DNA from: Planctomycetota bacterium
Lineage (GTDB): Bacteria; Planctomycetota; UBA1135; GCA-002686595
Reading direction: 5' to 3'
NCBI GenBank assembly: GCA_016795325.1
Contig: JAEUHY010000025.1
Span: 1-64,000 of the forward strand
DNA: 64,000 nt
Shown: one piece after another, positions 1-7,839 of the stretch
Numbering within the stretch: position 1 is the stretch's first letter
Layout of the letters: each line of letters begins with the position of its first letter
Position numbers and translations under genes: made by a program
The notes under the pieces: generated by a model
Told to the model about the DNA's origin: nothing
Seen by the model: only the letters and a program-made list of their open reading frames with translations
Database searches by the model: none

Positions 1-1
1 T

Positions 2-265
2 CCGTGGAGCCCGGGCAGCACGAGCTTCCTGTGCGTCAAGGGCCCCACGCAGCGTGCGGGTTCGCAGGGCGCGGGCGGCACGACCAACGCGTGCGACGGC
101 GCCTTCTCGCTCGACTGGGACCTGTTCGTCACGAACAACCCCGTCGCGGTCGGCGTGCCGTTCTCGGCCGGCGACTCGATCTTCGTGCAGGCGTGGTTCC
201 GCGACCCGCCGGCCCCGAAGACGACCAACCTCTCGAACGCGATCGAGATGACGGTCCAGCCCTGA
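2..265 (+). CDS. C-terminal part of a secreted protein (family-specific C-terminal module), 5' end outside window
   Basis: The first 87 codons visible are the tail of a longer gene; the frame is open from the window edge to TGA at 263-265. The residues (FLCVKGPTQR, CDGAFSLDWD, VQAWFRDPPAP, TTNLSNAIEMTVQP) match the end of the C-terminal module of the secreted proteins ending at 27738 and 40424: a Cys-containing strand, a CxG/DCSG turn, a Q(A/W)W.RD motif and a closing L(S/T)xA(I/L)E(M/V)TVxP. From that likeness I infer an exported protein; whatever precedes the module is not visible. The last about 65 bases and the terminator behind them occur again at 381-525. Confidence 0.7.
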   Translation, partial: PWSPGSTSFLCVKGPTQRAGSQGAGGTTNACDGAFSLDWDLFVTNNPVAVGVPFSAGDSIFVQAWFRDPPAPKTTNLSNAIEMTVQP

Positions 266-347
266 TCGGCTGATTCGTGAGCGCACGCGCCGACCAGCGC
301 GTGCGTGAGCACTCTCGGGCTGCCCACGGGCGGCCCGAGTTCGTTTG
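199..347 (+). repeat. Direct repeat copy 1: gene 3' end plus terminator
   Basis: This 149-bp block holds the last about 22 codons of the upstream gene, its stop codon, an inverted repeat and a G+C-rich terminator hairpin. It recurs 182 bp downstream (381-525) with only scattered differences. Seen directly by reading; the exact identity was not computed. Confidence 0.85.
314..339 (+). terminator. Rho-independent-like terminator hairpin, copy 1
   Basis: CTCGGGC pairs with GCCCGAG, then a T-G wobble and GCC/GGC, giving an 11-bp stem with a 4-nt loop (CACG). It is followed by TTCGTTTG, a weak T-rich tail, and lies 49 bp after the stop codon. Confidence 0.65.
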
Positions 348-380
348 CGGCTGCATCGGCGAACGGAACGAGGCTTACCG

Positions 381-525
381 CCGCGACCCGCCGGCGCCGA
401 AGACGACCAACCTCTCGAACGCGGTTCGGATGACGGTCCAGCCTTGATCGGCTGATTCGTGAACGCACGCGCTAGCGCGTGCGTGAGCACTCTCGGGCTG
501 CCCTCGGGCGGCCCGAGTTCGTTTG
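381..525 (+). repeat. Direct repeat copy 2: orphan gene 3' end plus terminator
   Basis: A second copy of 199-347 with no gene body before it. Codons equivalent to RDPPAPKTTNLSNA are still readable up to the TGA at 444-446, but an in-frame stop removes any start, so it is a non-coding remnant. Between stop and terminator, positions about 460-485 form a perfect 22-bp palindrome (ACGCACGCGC-TA-GCGCGTGCGT), sharper than the interrupted version in copy 1. Confidence 0.85.
492..517 (+). terminator. Rho-independent-like terminator hairpin, copy 2
   Basis: Same 11-bp stem as at 314-339 with loop CTCG instead of CACG, followed by TTCGTTTG. The stem is unchanged while the loop differs, as expected for a functional hairpin. 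From here to the photolyase start at 695 I see no further gene. Confidence 0.6.
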
Positions 526-694
526 TGGGGCTCGTGCGGCGCGAACTCGTGCCACCCGCAGCCATGGGGCGCTCGAATTCACCGCTTCGGGCTGATGCGA
601 AACGCCGCCGCACGCGCCAGAGCTCCGCTCCGGTGGTTCTCGCACTTCCCAAGCCAGGTGCGCGCGCGGCAGCGGGGGCGAAGATGCACCCGCG

Positions 695-2224
695 ATGGCG
701 ATCCAAGTCGTGTGGTTGAAGCGCGATCTGCGGCTGCGCGACCACGCGCCGCTCGCGGCCGCAGCGCGCGCCGGACGTGTCCTCGTGCTCTACGTCGACG
801 AGCCGGAGCTGCTCCACTCCGCGGAGTTCGACAGCTCGCAGCTTCAGTTCCAGCGCGAGTGCCTGCGTGAGCTGGACACGCAGCTCGCGCCGCTCGGCGG
901 CTGCGTCGCGCGACGCACCGGCAACGTGCTCGCGGTGCTCGACGAGCTGCGCGAACGCCACGGCGTAGCGGGGCTGTGGTCCCACGCCGAGACCGGCAAC
1001 CGCATCACCTACGCGCGCGACCAGCAGGTCGCCGCGTGGGCGCGCTCCCACGCGATCCCGTGGACCGAACTCCCGCAGACCGGAGTCATCCGGCGCCTCA
1101 AGTCGCGCGACGGCTGGGCGGCGCGCTGGAACACACTCATGTCGCAGGCCACGAGCGAGCTCCCCGAACGCATCGAGTTCGCGAGCGAAGTCCCACGCGG
1201 ACGCGAACTGGAGTTCGCCGAGCTCGGCCTGCCGCCCAGCGCCAAGCCGCTCGCGCAACGCGGCGGCGAGACGCTTGCGCACGCCGTGCTCGAGTCGTTC
1301 CTCGAGCAACGCGGAGTCGACTACCGTCGCGCGATGTCGTCGCCGGTGAGCGGCTGGGACGGCTGTTCGCGCTTGAGCCCGTACCTCGCCTGGGGCGCGA
1401 TCAGCCTGCGCGAGGTGCACCAAGCTCTCCAGCGCCGCCGCGAAACGCTGCGCGAGGAGCAACGCTCCGGCCGTGCGATCGACCGCCGCTGGCTCGCCTC
1501 CCTCAGTTCGTTCGCCGGCCGCCTGCGCTGGCGCAGCCACTTCATGCAGAAGCTCGAGGACGAGCCGGCGCTCGAGTTCGAGAACATGAACCGCGTCTAC
1601 GACGGAATGCGCGAGGCCGAGTTCGACCAAGTGCGCTTTGCCGCGTGGTGCGAGGGCCGCACGGGTTATCCGATGGTCGACGCCTGCATGCGCTGCCTGC
1701 ACGCGAGCGGCTGGATCAACTTCCGCATGCGCGCCATGCTCGCTTCCTTCGCGGCCTACCACCTGTGGCTGCACTGGCGGCCCACGTCGGTCTTCCTCGC
1801 GCGCCACTTCCTCGACTTCGAGCCCGGCATCCACTTCCCGCAGTTCCAGATGCAGTCGGGCGTCACCGGCATCAACGCCGTGCGCATCTACTCGCCCGCC
1901 AAGCAAGTGCTCGACCAGGATCCCGAAGGCGTGTTCGTGCGCCGCTGGCTGCCCGAACTCGCCGAGGTTCCGCTCGAGCACCTCGCCGAGCCGCAGCGCA
2001 TGCCGCTGAGCGTGCAACGGGACGCGCGTTGCATCATCGGCGAGCACTATCCGACGCCGATCGTCGAGCACGCGAGCGCGTACCAGAGCGCGCGCCAGCG
2101 CGTCTTCGCACGCAAACGCGCGGCGCGCAGCGAGTCGGCTGCGGTGTACGCCAAACACGGCAGTCGACGCCGACCTGCCGCGCGCGGGCGCAGAGCACGC
2201 GGAACGACGAAGGGCGAAGGATGA
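695..2224 (+). CDS. Cryptochrome/deoxyribodipyrimidine photolyase family protein
   Basis: A 509-residue flavoprotein. The N-terminal photolyase alpha/beta domain starts with VVWLKRDLRLRDHAPL (residues about 5-20). The helical FAD-binding half carries SSFAGRLRWRSHFMQKLEDE and, at about 317-350, EGRTGYPMVDACMRCLHASG followed by WINFRMRAM, close to the family signature TGYPxVDAxMRxLxxTGWxxxR. The usual HNR at its end is INFR, as in bacterial cryptochrome-like branches, so CPD repair versus photosensory function cannot be settled. Length is normal; the last about 40 residues are a basic Arg/Ala tail without known function. Its stop overlaps the start of the DUF2256 gene (ATGA), so the two are probably translationally coupled. 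ATG at 695 is used because the conserved N-terminus begins directly after it. Confidence 0.9.
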   Translation: MAIQVVWLKRDLRLRDHAPLAAAARAGRVLVLYVDEPELLHSAEFDSSQLQFQRECLRELDTQLAPLGGCVARRTGNVLAVLDELRERHGVAGLWSHAETGNRITYARDQQVAAWARSHAIPWTELPQTGVIRRLKSRDGWAARWNTLMSQATSELPERIEFASEVPRGRELEFAELGLPPSAKPLAQRGGETLAHAVLESFLEQRGVDYRRAMSSPVSGWDGCSRLSPYLAWGAISLREVHQALQRRRETLREEQRSGRAIDRRWLASLSSFAGRLRWRSHFMQKLEDEPALEFENMNRVYDGMREAEFDQVRFAAWCEGRTGYPMVDACMRCLHASGWINFRMRAMLASFAAYHLWLHWRPTSVFLARHFLDFEPGIHFPQFQMQSGVTGINAVRIYSPAKQVLDQDPEGVFVRRWLPELAEVPLEHLAEPQRMPLSVQRDARCIIGEHYPTPIVEHASAYQSARQRVFARKRAARSESAAVYAKHGSRRRPAARGRRARGTTKGEG

Positions 2225-2388
2225 GCGCCAAGCGCGAGACGTCACGGCGCCGGAACAGCGCGCCGCGCCCGGAGAAACCCTGCGCGGCCTGCGGTCGGCC
2301 GATGCAGTGGCGCAAGCGCTGGGAGCGTGTGTGGAACGAGATCCGCTTCTGCTCGGAGCGCTGTCGCCGCCGCGGGGCGCCGCAGTAG
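2221..2388 (+). CDS. DUF2256 domain-containing small Cys-rich protein
   Basis: A 55-residue basic protein with the DUF2256 pattern: KPCAACGRPMQWRKRWER, then VWNEIRFCSERCRRRG. The two Cys pairs (CxxC and CxxxC) look like a structural zinc site; this is inference. DUF2256 genes are often found beside cryptochrome/photolyase-type genes, and here the start codon overlaps the stop of such a gene. The biochemical role is unknown. Confidence 0.85.
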   Translation: MSAKRETSRRRNSAPRPEKPCAACGRPMQWRKRWERVWNEIRFCSERCRRRGAPQ

Positions 2389-2389
2389 C

Positions 2390-2980
2390 TTGAGCGCCGT
2401 GGAAAGCTTCGCCGCGCTGCTGGAACGGGTGCGAGCGTGCACGTTGTGCGCCGAACACTTGCCGCACGGGCCGCGGCCTGTCGTGCGCGCCGCAACCGCT
2501 GCGCGGATCCTCATCGCCGGTCAGGCGCCGGGGCGCAGGGTGCACGCGAGCGGCGTGCCCTTCGACGATCCCAGCGGCGATCGACTGCGCGACTGGATGG
2601 GCGTGACGCGCGAGGAGTTCTACGACGTCTCGCGCATCGCGCTCGTGCCGATGGGTTTTTGCTATCCGGGCACTGGGACGGGCGGCGATCTGCCGCCTCG
2701 TCCGGAGTGCGCAGCGACTTGGCGCGCCGAGTTGCTCGCGCGGCTGCGGCGCGTCGAATTGACGCTCGTGATCGGCAGGTATGCGCACGCGTACCACCTC
2801 GGCGCGCGGCGTTCGTCCGTGGCGCAAACGGTGCAGAACTGGCGCGCCCACGCCCCCGCGCTCTTGCCTCTGCCGCACCCCAGTCCGCGCAACGTGCTCT
2901 GGCTGCGCCGCCATCCGTGGTTCGAAGCGGAGCTCGTGCCGGTGCTTCGCGCGCGCGTGCGCGAAGTGCTCGCAGGCTGA
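2390..2980 (+). CDS. Uracil-DNA glycosylase family protein (family 4-like, probable [4Fe-4S])
   Basis: About 196 residues. Base-excision repair enzymes of this family remove uracil from DNA. The active-site loop appears as LIAGQAPGRRV near residue 43 and the DNA-contact loop as LPLPHPSPRN near 158. Four cysteines at 17, 20, 91 and 107 (CTLC, GFCYPG, PECAA) have the spacing of the cluster ligands of thermostable family-4 enzymes, so an iron-sulfur cluster is likely. Start: the homologous part begins ESFAALLERVRACTLC, so TTG at 2390 or GTG at 2399 is far more likely than an upstream start overlapping the DUF2256 gene. With the photolyase upstream this forms a short DNA-damage run. Confidence 0.85.
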   Translation: MSAVESFAALLERVRACTLCAEHLPHGPRPVVRAATAARILIAGQAPGRRVHASGVPFDDPSGDRLRDWMGVTREEFYDVSRIALVPMGFCYPGTGTGGDLPPRPECAATWRAELLARLRRVELTLVIGRYAHAYHLGARRSSVAQTVQNWRAHAPALLPLPHPSPRNVLWLRRHPWFEAELVPVLRARVREVLAG

Positions 2981-2987
2981 AACGTGC

Positions 2988-3989
2988 TCAGCCGCGCAGC
3001 GTCTCGCGGTGGAGCAGCACGCCGCGCTGGTCGAAGAACTCGCAGCGCAATCGCTCCGGGGCCTGCGGGTCGTGCTCGATCAGCAGCGCCGACTGCTCGA
3101 CTCCTGCGTCGAAGCGCAGCCCCGGATGCGGCGTGGCCGCGGCGGCGATGACGCTGTTCGCGAGCGGGCTCGTGATCAGCTCGACCAAGTCGTAGCCGAG
3201 CGCAGCCGGCGCCGTGTGCTGCACCACGCGCGTGCGGTGGATGTCGCCGCCGACGAGCACCACGCCGCGCACGCCGCGTTCGGCGATCCAGGCGAACAAC
3301 GCCTCGCGCTCGTGCGGCCAGTGGCCCCAGTAGTCGAGCTTCGCCGGGCGCACCGCGTCGTTCCAGATCATGCCGCTCGCGAGCACCTTGAAGCGGGCTG
3401 TCGAGCGCTCGAGCCCGCGCTGCAGCCAGGCCCACTGCTGCGCGCCGAGCAGCGTCTTGCGCGCGGAATCGAACGGCGAAACTTCGCAGTCCGCGAACCA
3501 ACGTGTGTCGAGCAGGAACACCTCGACTTCGCCGCGCCGAAAGCTCGTGTAGATGCCCTGACCGTGTTCGCCCCACGGCCCCGCGCCGTGGCGCTCGACG
3601 AACGTCGCACGCGCGCCCTCGCGGCCGGGAACAGCGCCGAAGGCGTCGTTCGTGGCGTAGTCGTGATCGTCCCAGGTCACGTGCAGTTCGCACTGCGCGA
3701 GCGTCGCTGCAACCTGCGGATGATCGAAGAACGCGGCGTAGCGCGCGCGGCGCAGCGCGACGTCGAGCGAATCGATGTACGGCGTGTCGCCCAGCAGCAC
3801 GAGGTCGTGCGGGCGCCGCTCGCGGATGCGCGCGAAGATCTCGAGCTCGGGGAATTTGCGCTCGTCGGCGCACGAGCCGAAGGCGATGCGGACGCGCTCA
3901 CCGGCGCGCGCACCGGCGCCCGAGCACGACGCGGCGAACGCACCGACTCCAGCCAGAAGCGCACGGCGATCCATGGGTTGTTGGCGCAT
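2988..3989 (-). CDS. PhoD-like alkaline phosphatase/metallophosphatase, exported
   Basis: About 333 residues. MDRRALLAGVGAFAASCSGA near the N-terminus resembles a twin-arginine or lipoprotein signal (RR then a hydrophobic run ending in Cys), so it should act outside the cytoplasm. The metallophosphatase blocks of the PhoD family are present: IAFGSCADE, LVLLGDTPYID, VTWDDHDYATND and VLVGGDIHRTRV. The family hydrolyses phosphomonoesters or diesters using Fe and Ca; the real substrate is unknown. The start may be ATG at 3989 or the in-frame ATG at 3974. The frame stays open upstream across the whole next gene on the other strand, a GC-bias artefact. It converges with the uracil glycosylase gene, 8 bp apart. 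Confidence 0.88.
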   Translation of the reverse strand: MRQQPMDRRALLAGVGAFAASCSGAGARAGERVRIAFGSCADERKFPELEIFARIRERRPHDLVLLGDTPYIDSLDVALRRARYAAFFDHPQVAATLAQCELHVTWDDHDYATNDAFGAVPGREGARATFVERHGAGPWGEHGQGIYTSFRRGEVEVFLLDTRWFADCEVSPFDSARKTLLGAQQWAWLQRGLERSTARFKVLASGMIWNDAVRPAKLDYWGHWPHEREALFAWIAERGVRGVVLVGGDIHRTRVVQHTAPAALGYDLVELITSPLANSVIAAAATPHPGLRFDAGVEQSALLIEHDPQAPERLRCEFFDQRGVLLHRETLRG

Positions 3990-4115
3990 GCCGCGCAAGG
4001 TTAGCTCTGGTCCAGAGCGTGCGCGCGGGGTGAACACTCTGGCGCGCGCGCTGATTCGTGCGGCGCCCGCCGCACGCGGCGTGGGTAGCATGCGCCGCCC
4101 GACTGGAAATTTCCG

Positions 4116-7100
4116 ATGCACACCAAGTCCCTGTCTGTCGCCCTCGCGTTCGCCGCTCTCCTCAGCGCTTGCCGCAGTGACGAGCCGCTCGCCGCGCCGG
4201 GCGCGTCCAGCGCACTCGAACTCGTCGAGCACACGAGCTTCGCGCAGTGGAGCGGAGACCCGCGCTTTTGGAGCTTCGCGAACGGCTCGCTCGTGGGCCG
4301 CTCGACGAAGGAGGTCCCGTGCGACGCGACGACCTACCTCGTGTGGCGCGGCGGCGAGGTCGCCGACTTCGAGGTCGAGTTCGAGTACCGCATCCAGGGC
4401 GGCAACTCGGGGCTTCAGTTTCGCAGCGTCGATGCGGGGCAGTGGCAAGTCGCCGGATTCCAGGCGGACATCGAGGACGGTCCGAACTGGAGCGGCTGCC
4501 TGTACGAACAGGACGGGCGCGGCGTCGTGGCGCGGCGTGGCGAGCGCGTGCAACTCGACCCCGGTGCGCGGCGTGCGGAGAGCTTCGGCTCGCGCGAGCA
4601 GCTCGACGCGGCGGCGCGCAGCGGCGAGTGGAATCGCTACCGCGTGCGCGCAGTCGGCGCGCTCGTCGAGCTCGAGCTCAACGGCGTGAAGACCGTCGAG
4701 GTGCTCGACCTCGACCCCGAGCGCTTCCGAGCGCGCGGATTGCTCGCGCTGCAGTTGCACGCTGGCGGGCCGATGACGATCGAAGTGCGCAGCTTGAAGC
4801 TGACGCACCTCGTTGCGCCGGCCGCGCCAGCGACGCCGTGGTTCGCCGCGGAAACGGCGCTGGGCGTCGACGTCGACGGTCCAGGCGCCGGCGCGCCGCC
4901 GCACTGGTTGTGGTCGAGTCCGCAGCCGCGCGATGGCGAGATCGTCGCGTTCCAACGCCGCGTTCAAGCGCCGGCCGAGCTCGCCGCGGCGTCGCTTCGC
5001 GCGACCGCGGACAACCGCCTGCGCGTGTTCGTCAACGGCGAGCTCGCGCTGGCGAACGACGAGTGGTGGCGCGTGCGCGAAGCTGACGTGCGCCGACTGC
5101 TGCGGCCGGGCGAGAACATCGTCACCGCGCTCGCGACCAACGAAGGCGGCCCCGCGGGCGCGTGGTTCGAACTGGCGCTCGCCGGCGCCGCGGGCGCGCG
5201 CGTGCGGCTCGTGAGCGACGCAAGTTGGAGCGCGCAGCGCGTGGACGGCGTCGAGTTCGCGAAGTGGACTCCAGCGAGCTTCGACGCAGCTCGCGCCGGC
5301 GCTCCGCACGTGCTCGGCCCGGTCGGGATCGAGCCGTGGAAGTCGTCCGGCGCCGCCATGCGCGGCGCGCCCGCGGACGAGCCGGAGCAGGAGGCCCTGG
5401 CCGCCGACAAACTCGAGCTTCCCGAGGGTTTCGCCGCGGAATTGCTGTATTCGGTGCCCAAGGGCGAACAGGGCTCGTGGGTCTCGATGTGCGAGGCGCC
5501 GGGCGGCACGTTGTACGTCAGCGACCAGTACGGCGCGCTGTACCGCGTCACTCCTCCGCCGCTGGGCGCGAGCGCGCCGACGCAGGTCGAGAAGGTCGCG
5601 CTCGAACTCGGCGGCGCACAAGGGCTGTGCTGGGCCTTCGACTCGCTCTACGTCGTCGTCGCCGAGAGCTCGCAGCACAAGCCCGGGCTCTACCGTTGTC
5701 GCGACAGCGACGGCGACGGCGCACTCGACACGCGCGAAATGCTGCGCGAATTCGAGGGCGGCGGCGAACACGGTCCGCACGCGGTCGTGCTCGGCCCCGA
5801 CCAACAGCTGTGGATCGTGGGCGGGAACCACACCAAGTTGCCCGAACCGATCGACGCCTCGTGGCTGCCGCGCACGTGGGGCGAAGACCTGCTGCTGCCG
5901 CGCATCGACGACCCCAACGGCCACGCCGTGGGCGTGATGGCGCCGGGCGGTTGGATCGTGCGCACCGACGCAAACGCGCAGCGTTGGGAGCTGTGGGCGG
6001 CCGGCTTCCGCAACGCCTACGACATCGCGTTCTCTCCGAGCGGCGCGCTCTACACCTTCGACTCCGACATGGAGTGGGACGTCGGCATGCCCTGGTATCG
6101 ACCGGCGCGCGTGTGCGTCGTGCCGCCGGGCGCCGACTTCGGTTGGCGCCACGGCTCGGGCAAGTGGCCCAGCTACTACGTCGACTCGACGCCCGCGACG
6201 TGCGACATCGGACTCGCCTCCCCGACCGGCGTAGCTTTCGCGACGAACTCGAAGTTCGAAGGCAAGTACAAGAGCGCGTTCTACGCGGCGGATTGGGCCT
6301 ACGGAAAGATCTACGCGGTGTGGGGCGAGCGCTTCGAGCCGTTCGTGGCGGGCAAGCCCTTTCCCGTCACCGATCTGGTGTTCGCGAGCGACGGCGCGCT
6401 GTACGTGACGACCGGCGGACGCCGCACGCAGTCGGGGCTGTACCGCGTGACCTCGCGGCAAGACGCGCAGCCGCAGCCGAACGCGCGGACGCGGCCCGTG
6501 GAGAAACAACTCGAGGCCTGGCTCGCTTCGCCGCGCTCGCCCGACGCCCCGCCGCCGACCGACCAGCAACTCGCCGACGCGCTGCGCCGGTTGGGACAGC
6601 TCGACCCCGACGCGCGCACGCAGAGCGTGCTGTTCGAACGCGCGAGCCCGGAACAACTCGTGCAGTTGCTCGAAACGACCAGCGACGTGCGCCACGTCGG
6701 CGCGCTGGCGGCCGCGGCGATCCGCGCGGCGCCGCAGGCAACGCGCGAGCTCGTCGTGCGGCGCCTGAGCGAACATCCGCTCAGCAACGTCGGCGAGCTC
6801 TACCGGCTCGACGTGCTGCGCGCGATGGGGCTCGCGCTGCTGCGCCTGGAGCTCGACGACGCGACGCGCGCGGCCTGGCGCGACAAACTCAGCGCGCTGT
6901 TCCCCTACGGCATGGAGCGGACCGACCGCGAGCTCGCGCAGTTGCTCGCGCACCTGGGCGACACGCGGATGATCGAGCCGACACTCGCTCAACTCGCGGC
7001 GGAACGCCCGCAAGAGGACAAGCTCTGGCGCGCGTACTGCCTGCGCGCGCTGCCGGGCGAATGGACGCTCGAACAGCGCCGCCGCCTGCTGGAGTTCTTC

Positions 7101-7772
7101 GACGGCGAAGCGCGTGAATTCGCCGGCGGTCACAGCCTGAAGAAGTACGTCGAGCGCATGCGGGCCGACTTCGTCGCGGGGTTCAGCGCCATCGAACGCG
7201 AGGCGCTCGCCGACGTGCTCGAGCCGCGCGCGAGCGTCGCGGCAGCTGCCGCTCCGGCGGCGAGTTTCGTGCACGCCTGGACGCGGGAGGCACTCGCGCC
7301 GCTCGTTGCGCAGCCGCTGCGCGGGCGAGATTTCGAGCGCGGCCGCACGGCGTTCGCCAAGGCGCGCTGCACCGAATGCCACCGGCTCGGCGGCGAGGGC
7401 GGCGCGACAGGGCCCGACCTCACCGGCGCCGGTTCGCGTTTTTCGCGCCTCGATCTGCTCGACGCGCTGCTCACGCCGTCCGCGGCGATCTCGGACCAAT
7501 ACCAGGACACCGAGGTGCTCACACGCGACGGAGAGCTGTTCGTGGGCCGCGTCGAAGGTGAAGCGAACGGCGTTCTGAAGCTGCGGCGTCTTCCGCCCGC
7601 GGACGACCTGCTCGAGCTCGAGCTCAGCGAGATCGAGTCGCGCCGACTGCACCCGCTGTCGCGCATGCCTTCGGGGCTGGTCGACGTGCTCGAGCGCGAC
7701 GAGCTGCTCGACTTGCTCGCCTACGTGCTCGCCGGCGGAGAGCGGCGCGACGCGGCGTTCGAGCAGCGTTGA
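4116..7772 (+). CDS. DUF1080 / PVC-type propeller / HEAT / c-type cytochrome lipoprotein
   Basis: A 1218-residue secreted protein typical of Planctomycetes-Verrucomicrobia. A lipoprotein signal (FAALLSAC, Cys near 19) leads to a DUF1080 (3-keto-disaccharide hydrolase-like, GH16-like fold) domain at about 30-230, a galactose-binding-like segment with FVNGELALANDEWWRV at about 240-400, and a PVC-type membrane-bound-dehydrogenase propeller from LELPEGFAAELLYS (about 440) to 790. An Ala/Leu-rich helical HEAT-like region follows, and a C-terminal cytochrome with the haem motif CTECHRLGG near 1087 and a downstream LLTPSAAISDQY stretch. The family is thought to oxidise extracellular sugars and pass electrons to the haem; the substrate is not known. 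It is transcribed alone. ATG 4116 gives a proper signal peptide. Confidence 0.88.
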   Translation: MHTKSLSVALAFAALLSACRSDEPLAAPGASSALELVEHTSFAQWSGDPRFWSFANGSLVGRSTKEVPCDATTYLVWRGGEVADFEVEFEYRIQGGNSGLQFRSVDAGQWQVAGFQADIEDGPNWSGCLYEQDGRGVVARRGERVQLDPGARRAESFGSREQLDAAARSGEWNRYRVRAVGALVELELNGVKTVEVLDLDPERFRARGLLALQLHAGGPMTIEVRSLKLTHLVAPAAPATPWFAAETALGVDVDGPGAGAPPHWLWSSPQPRDGEIVAFQRRVQAPAELAAASLRATADNRLRVFVNGELALANDEWWRVREADVRRLLRPGENIVTALATNEGGPAGAWFELALAGAAGARVRLVSDASWSAQRVDGVEFAKWTPASFDAARAGAPHVLGPVGIEPWKSSGAAMRGAPADEPEQEALAADKLELPEGFAAELLYSVPKGEQGSWVSMCEAPGGTLYVSDQYGALYRVTPPPLGASAPTQVEKVALELGGAQGLCWAFDSLYVVVAESSQHKPGLYRCRDSDGDGALDTREMLREFEGGGEHGPHAVVLGPDQQLWIVGGNHTKLPEPIDASWLPRTWGEDLLLPRIDDPNGHAVGVMAPGGWIVRTDANAQRWELWAAGFRNAYDIAFSPSGALYTFDSDMEWDVGMPWYRPARVCVVPPGADFGWRHGSGKWPSYYVDSTPATCDIGLASPTGVAFATNSKFEGKYKSAFYAADWAYGKIYAVWGERFEPFVAGKPFPVTDLVFASDGALYVTTGGRRTQSGLYRVTSRQDAQPQPNARTRPVEKQLEAWLASPRSPDAPPPTDQQLADALRRLGQLDPDARTQSVLFERASPEQLVQLLETTSDVRHVGALAAAAIRAAPQATRELVVRRLSEHPLSNVGELYRLDVLRAMGLALLRLELDDATRAAWRDKLSALFPYGMERTDRELAQLLAHLGDTRMIEPTLAQLAAERPQEDKLWRAYCLRALPGEWTLEQRRRLLEFFDGEAREFAGGHSLKKYVERMRADFVAGFSAIEREALADVLEPRASVAAAAAPAASFVHAWTREALAPLVAQPLRGRDFERGRTAFAKARCTECHRLGGEGGATGPDLTGAGSRFSRLDLLDALLTPSAAISDQYQDTEVLTRDGELFVGRVEGEANGVLKLRRLPPADDLLELELSEIESRRLHPLSRMPSGLVDVLERDELLDLLAYVLAGGERRDAAFEQR

Positions 7773-7839
7773 GCGCTAGCGCCTTTCTTCTGCGCGGCGC
7801 GCAAGCCACAATCGGCCCAGCCTCACGGCCCCCCAAGCG

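Noticed and set aside
3990..7652. Antisense open frame continuing the PhoD-like gene to give 1554 codons
   Set aside because: Composition is Arg/Ala/Leu-rich without family matches and lies opposite a well-supported lipoprotein gene; long open antisense frames are normal at this GC content.
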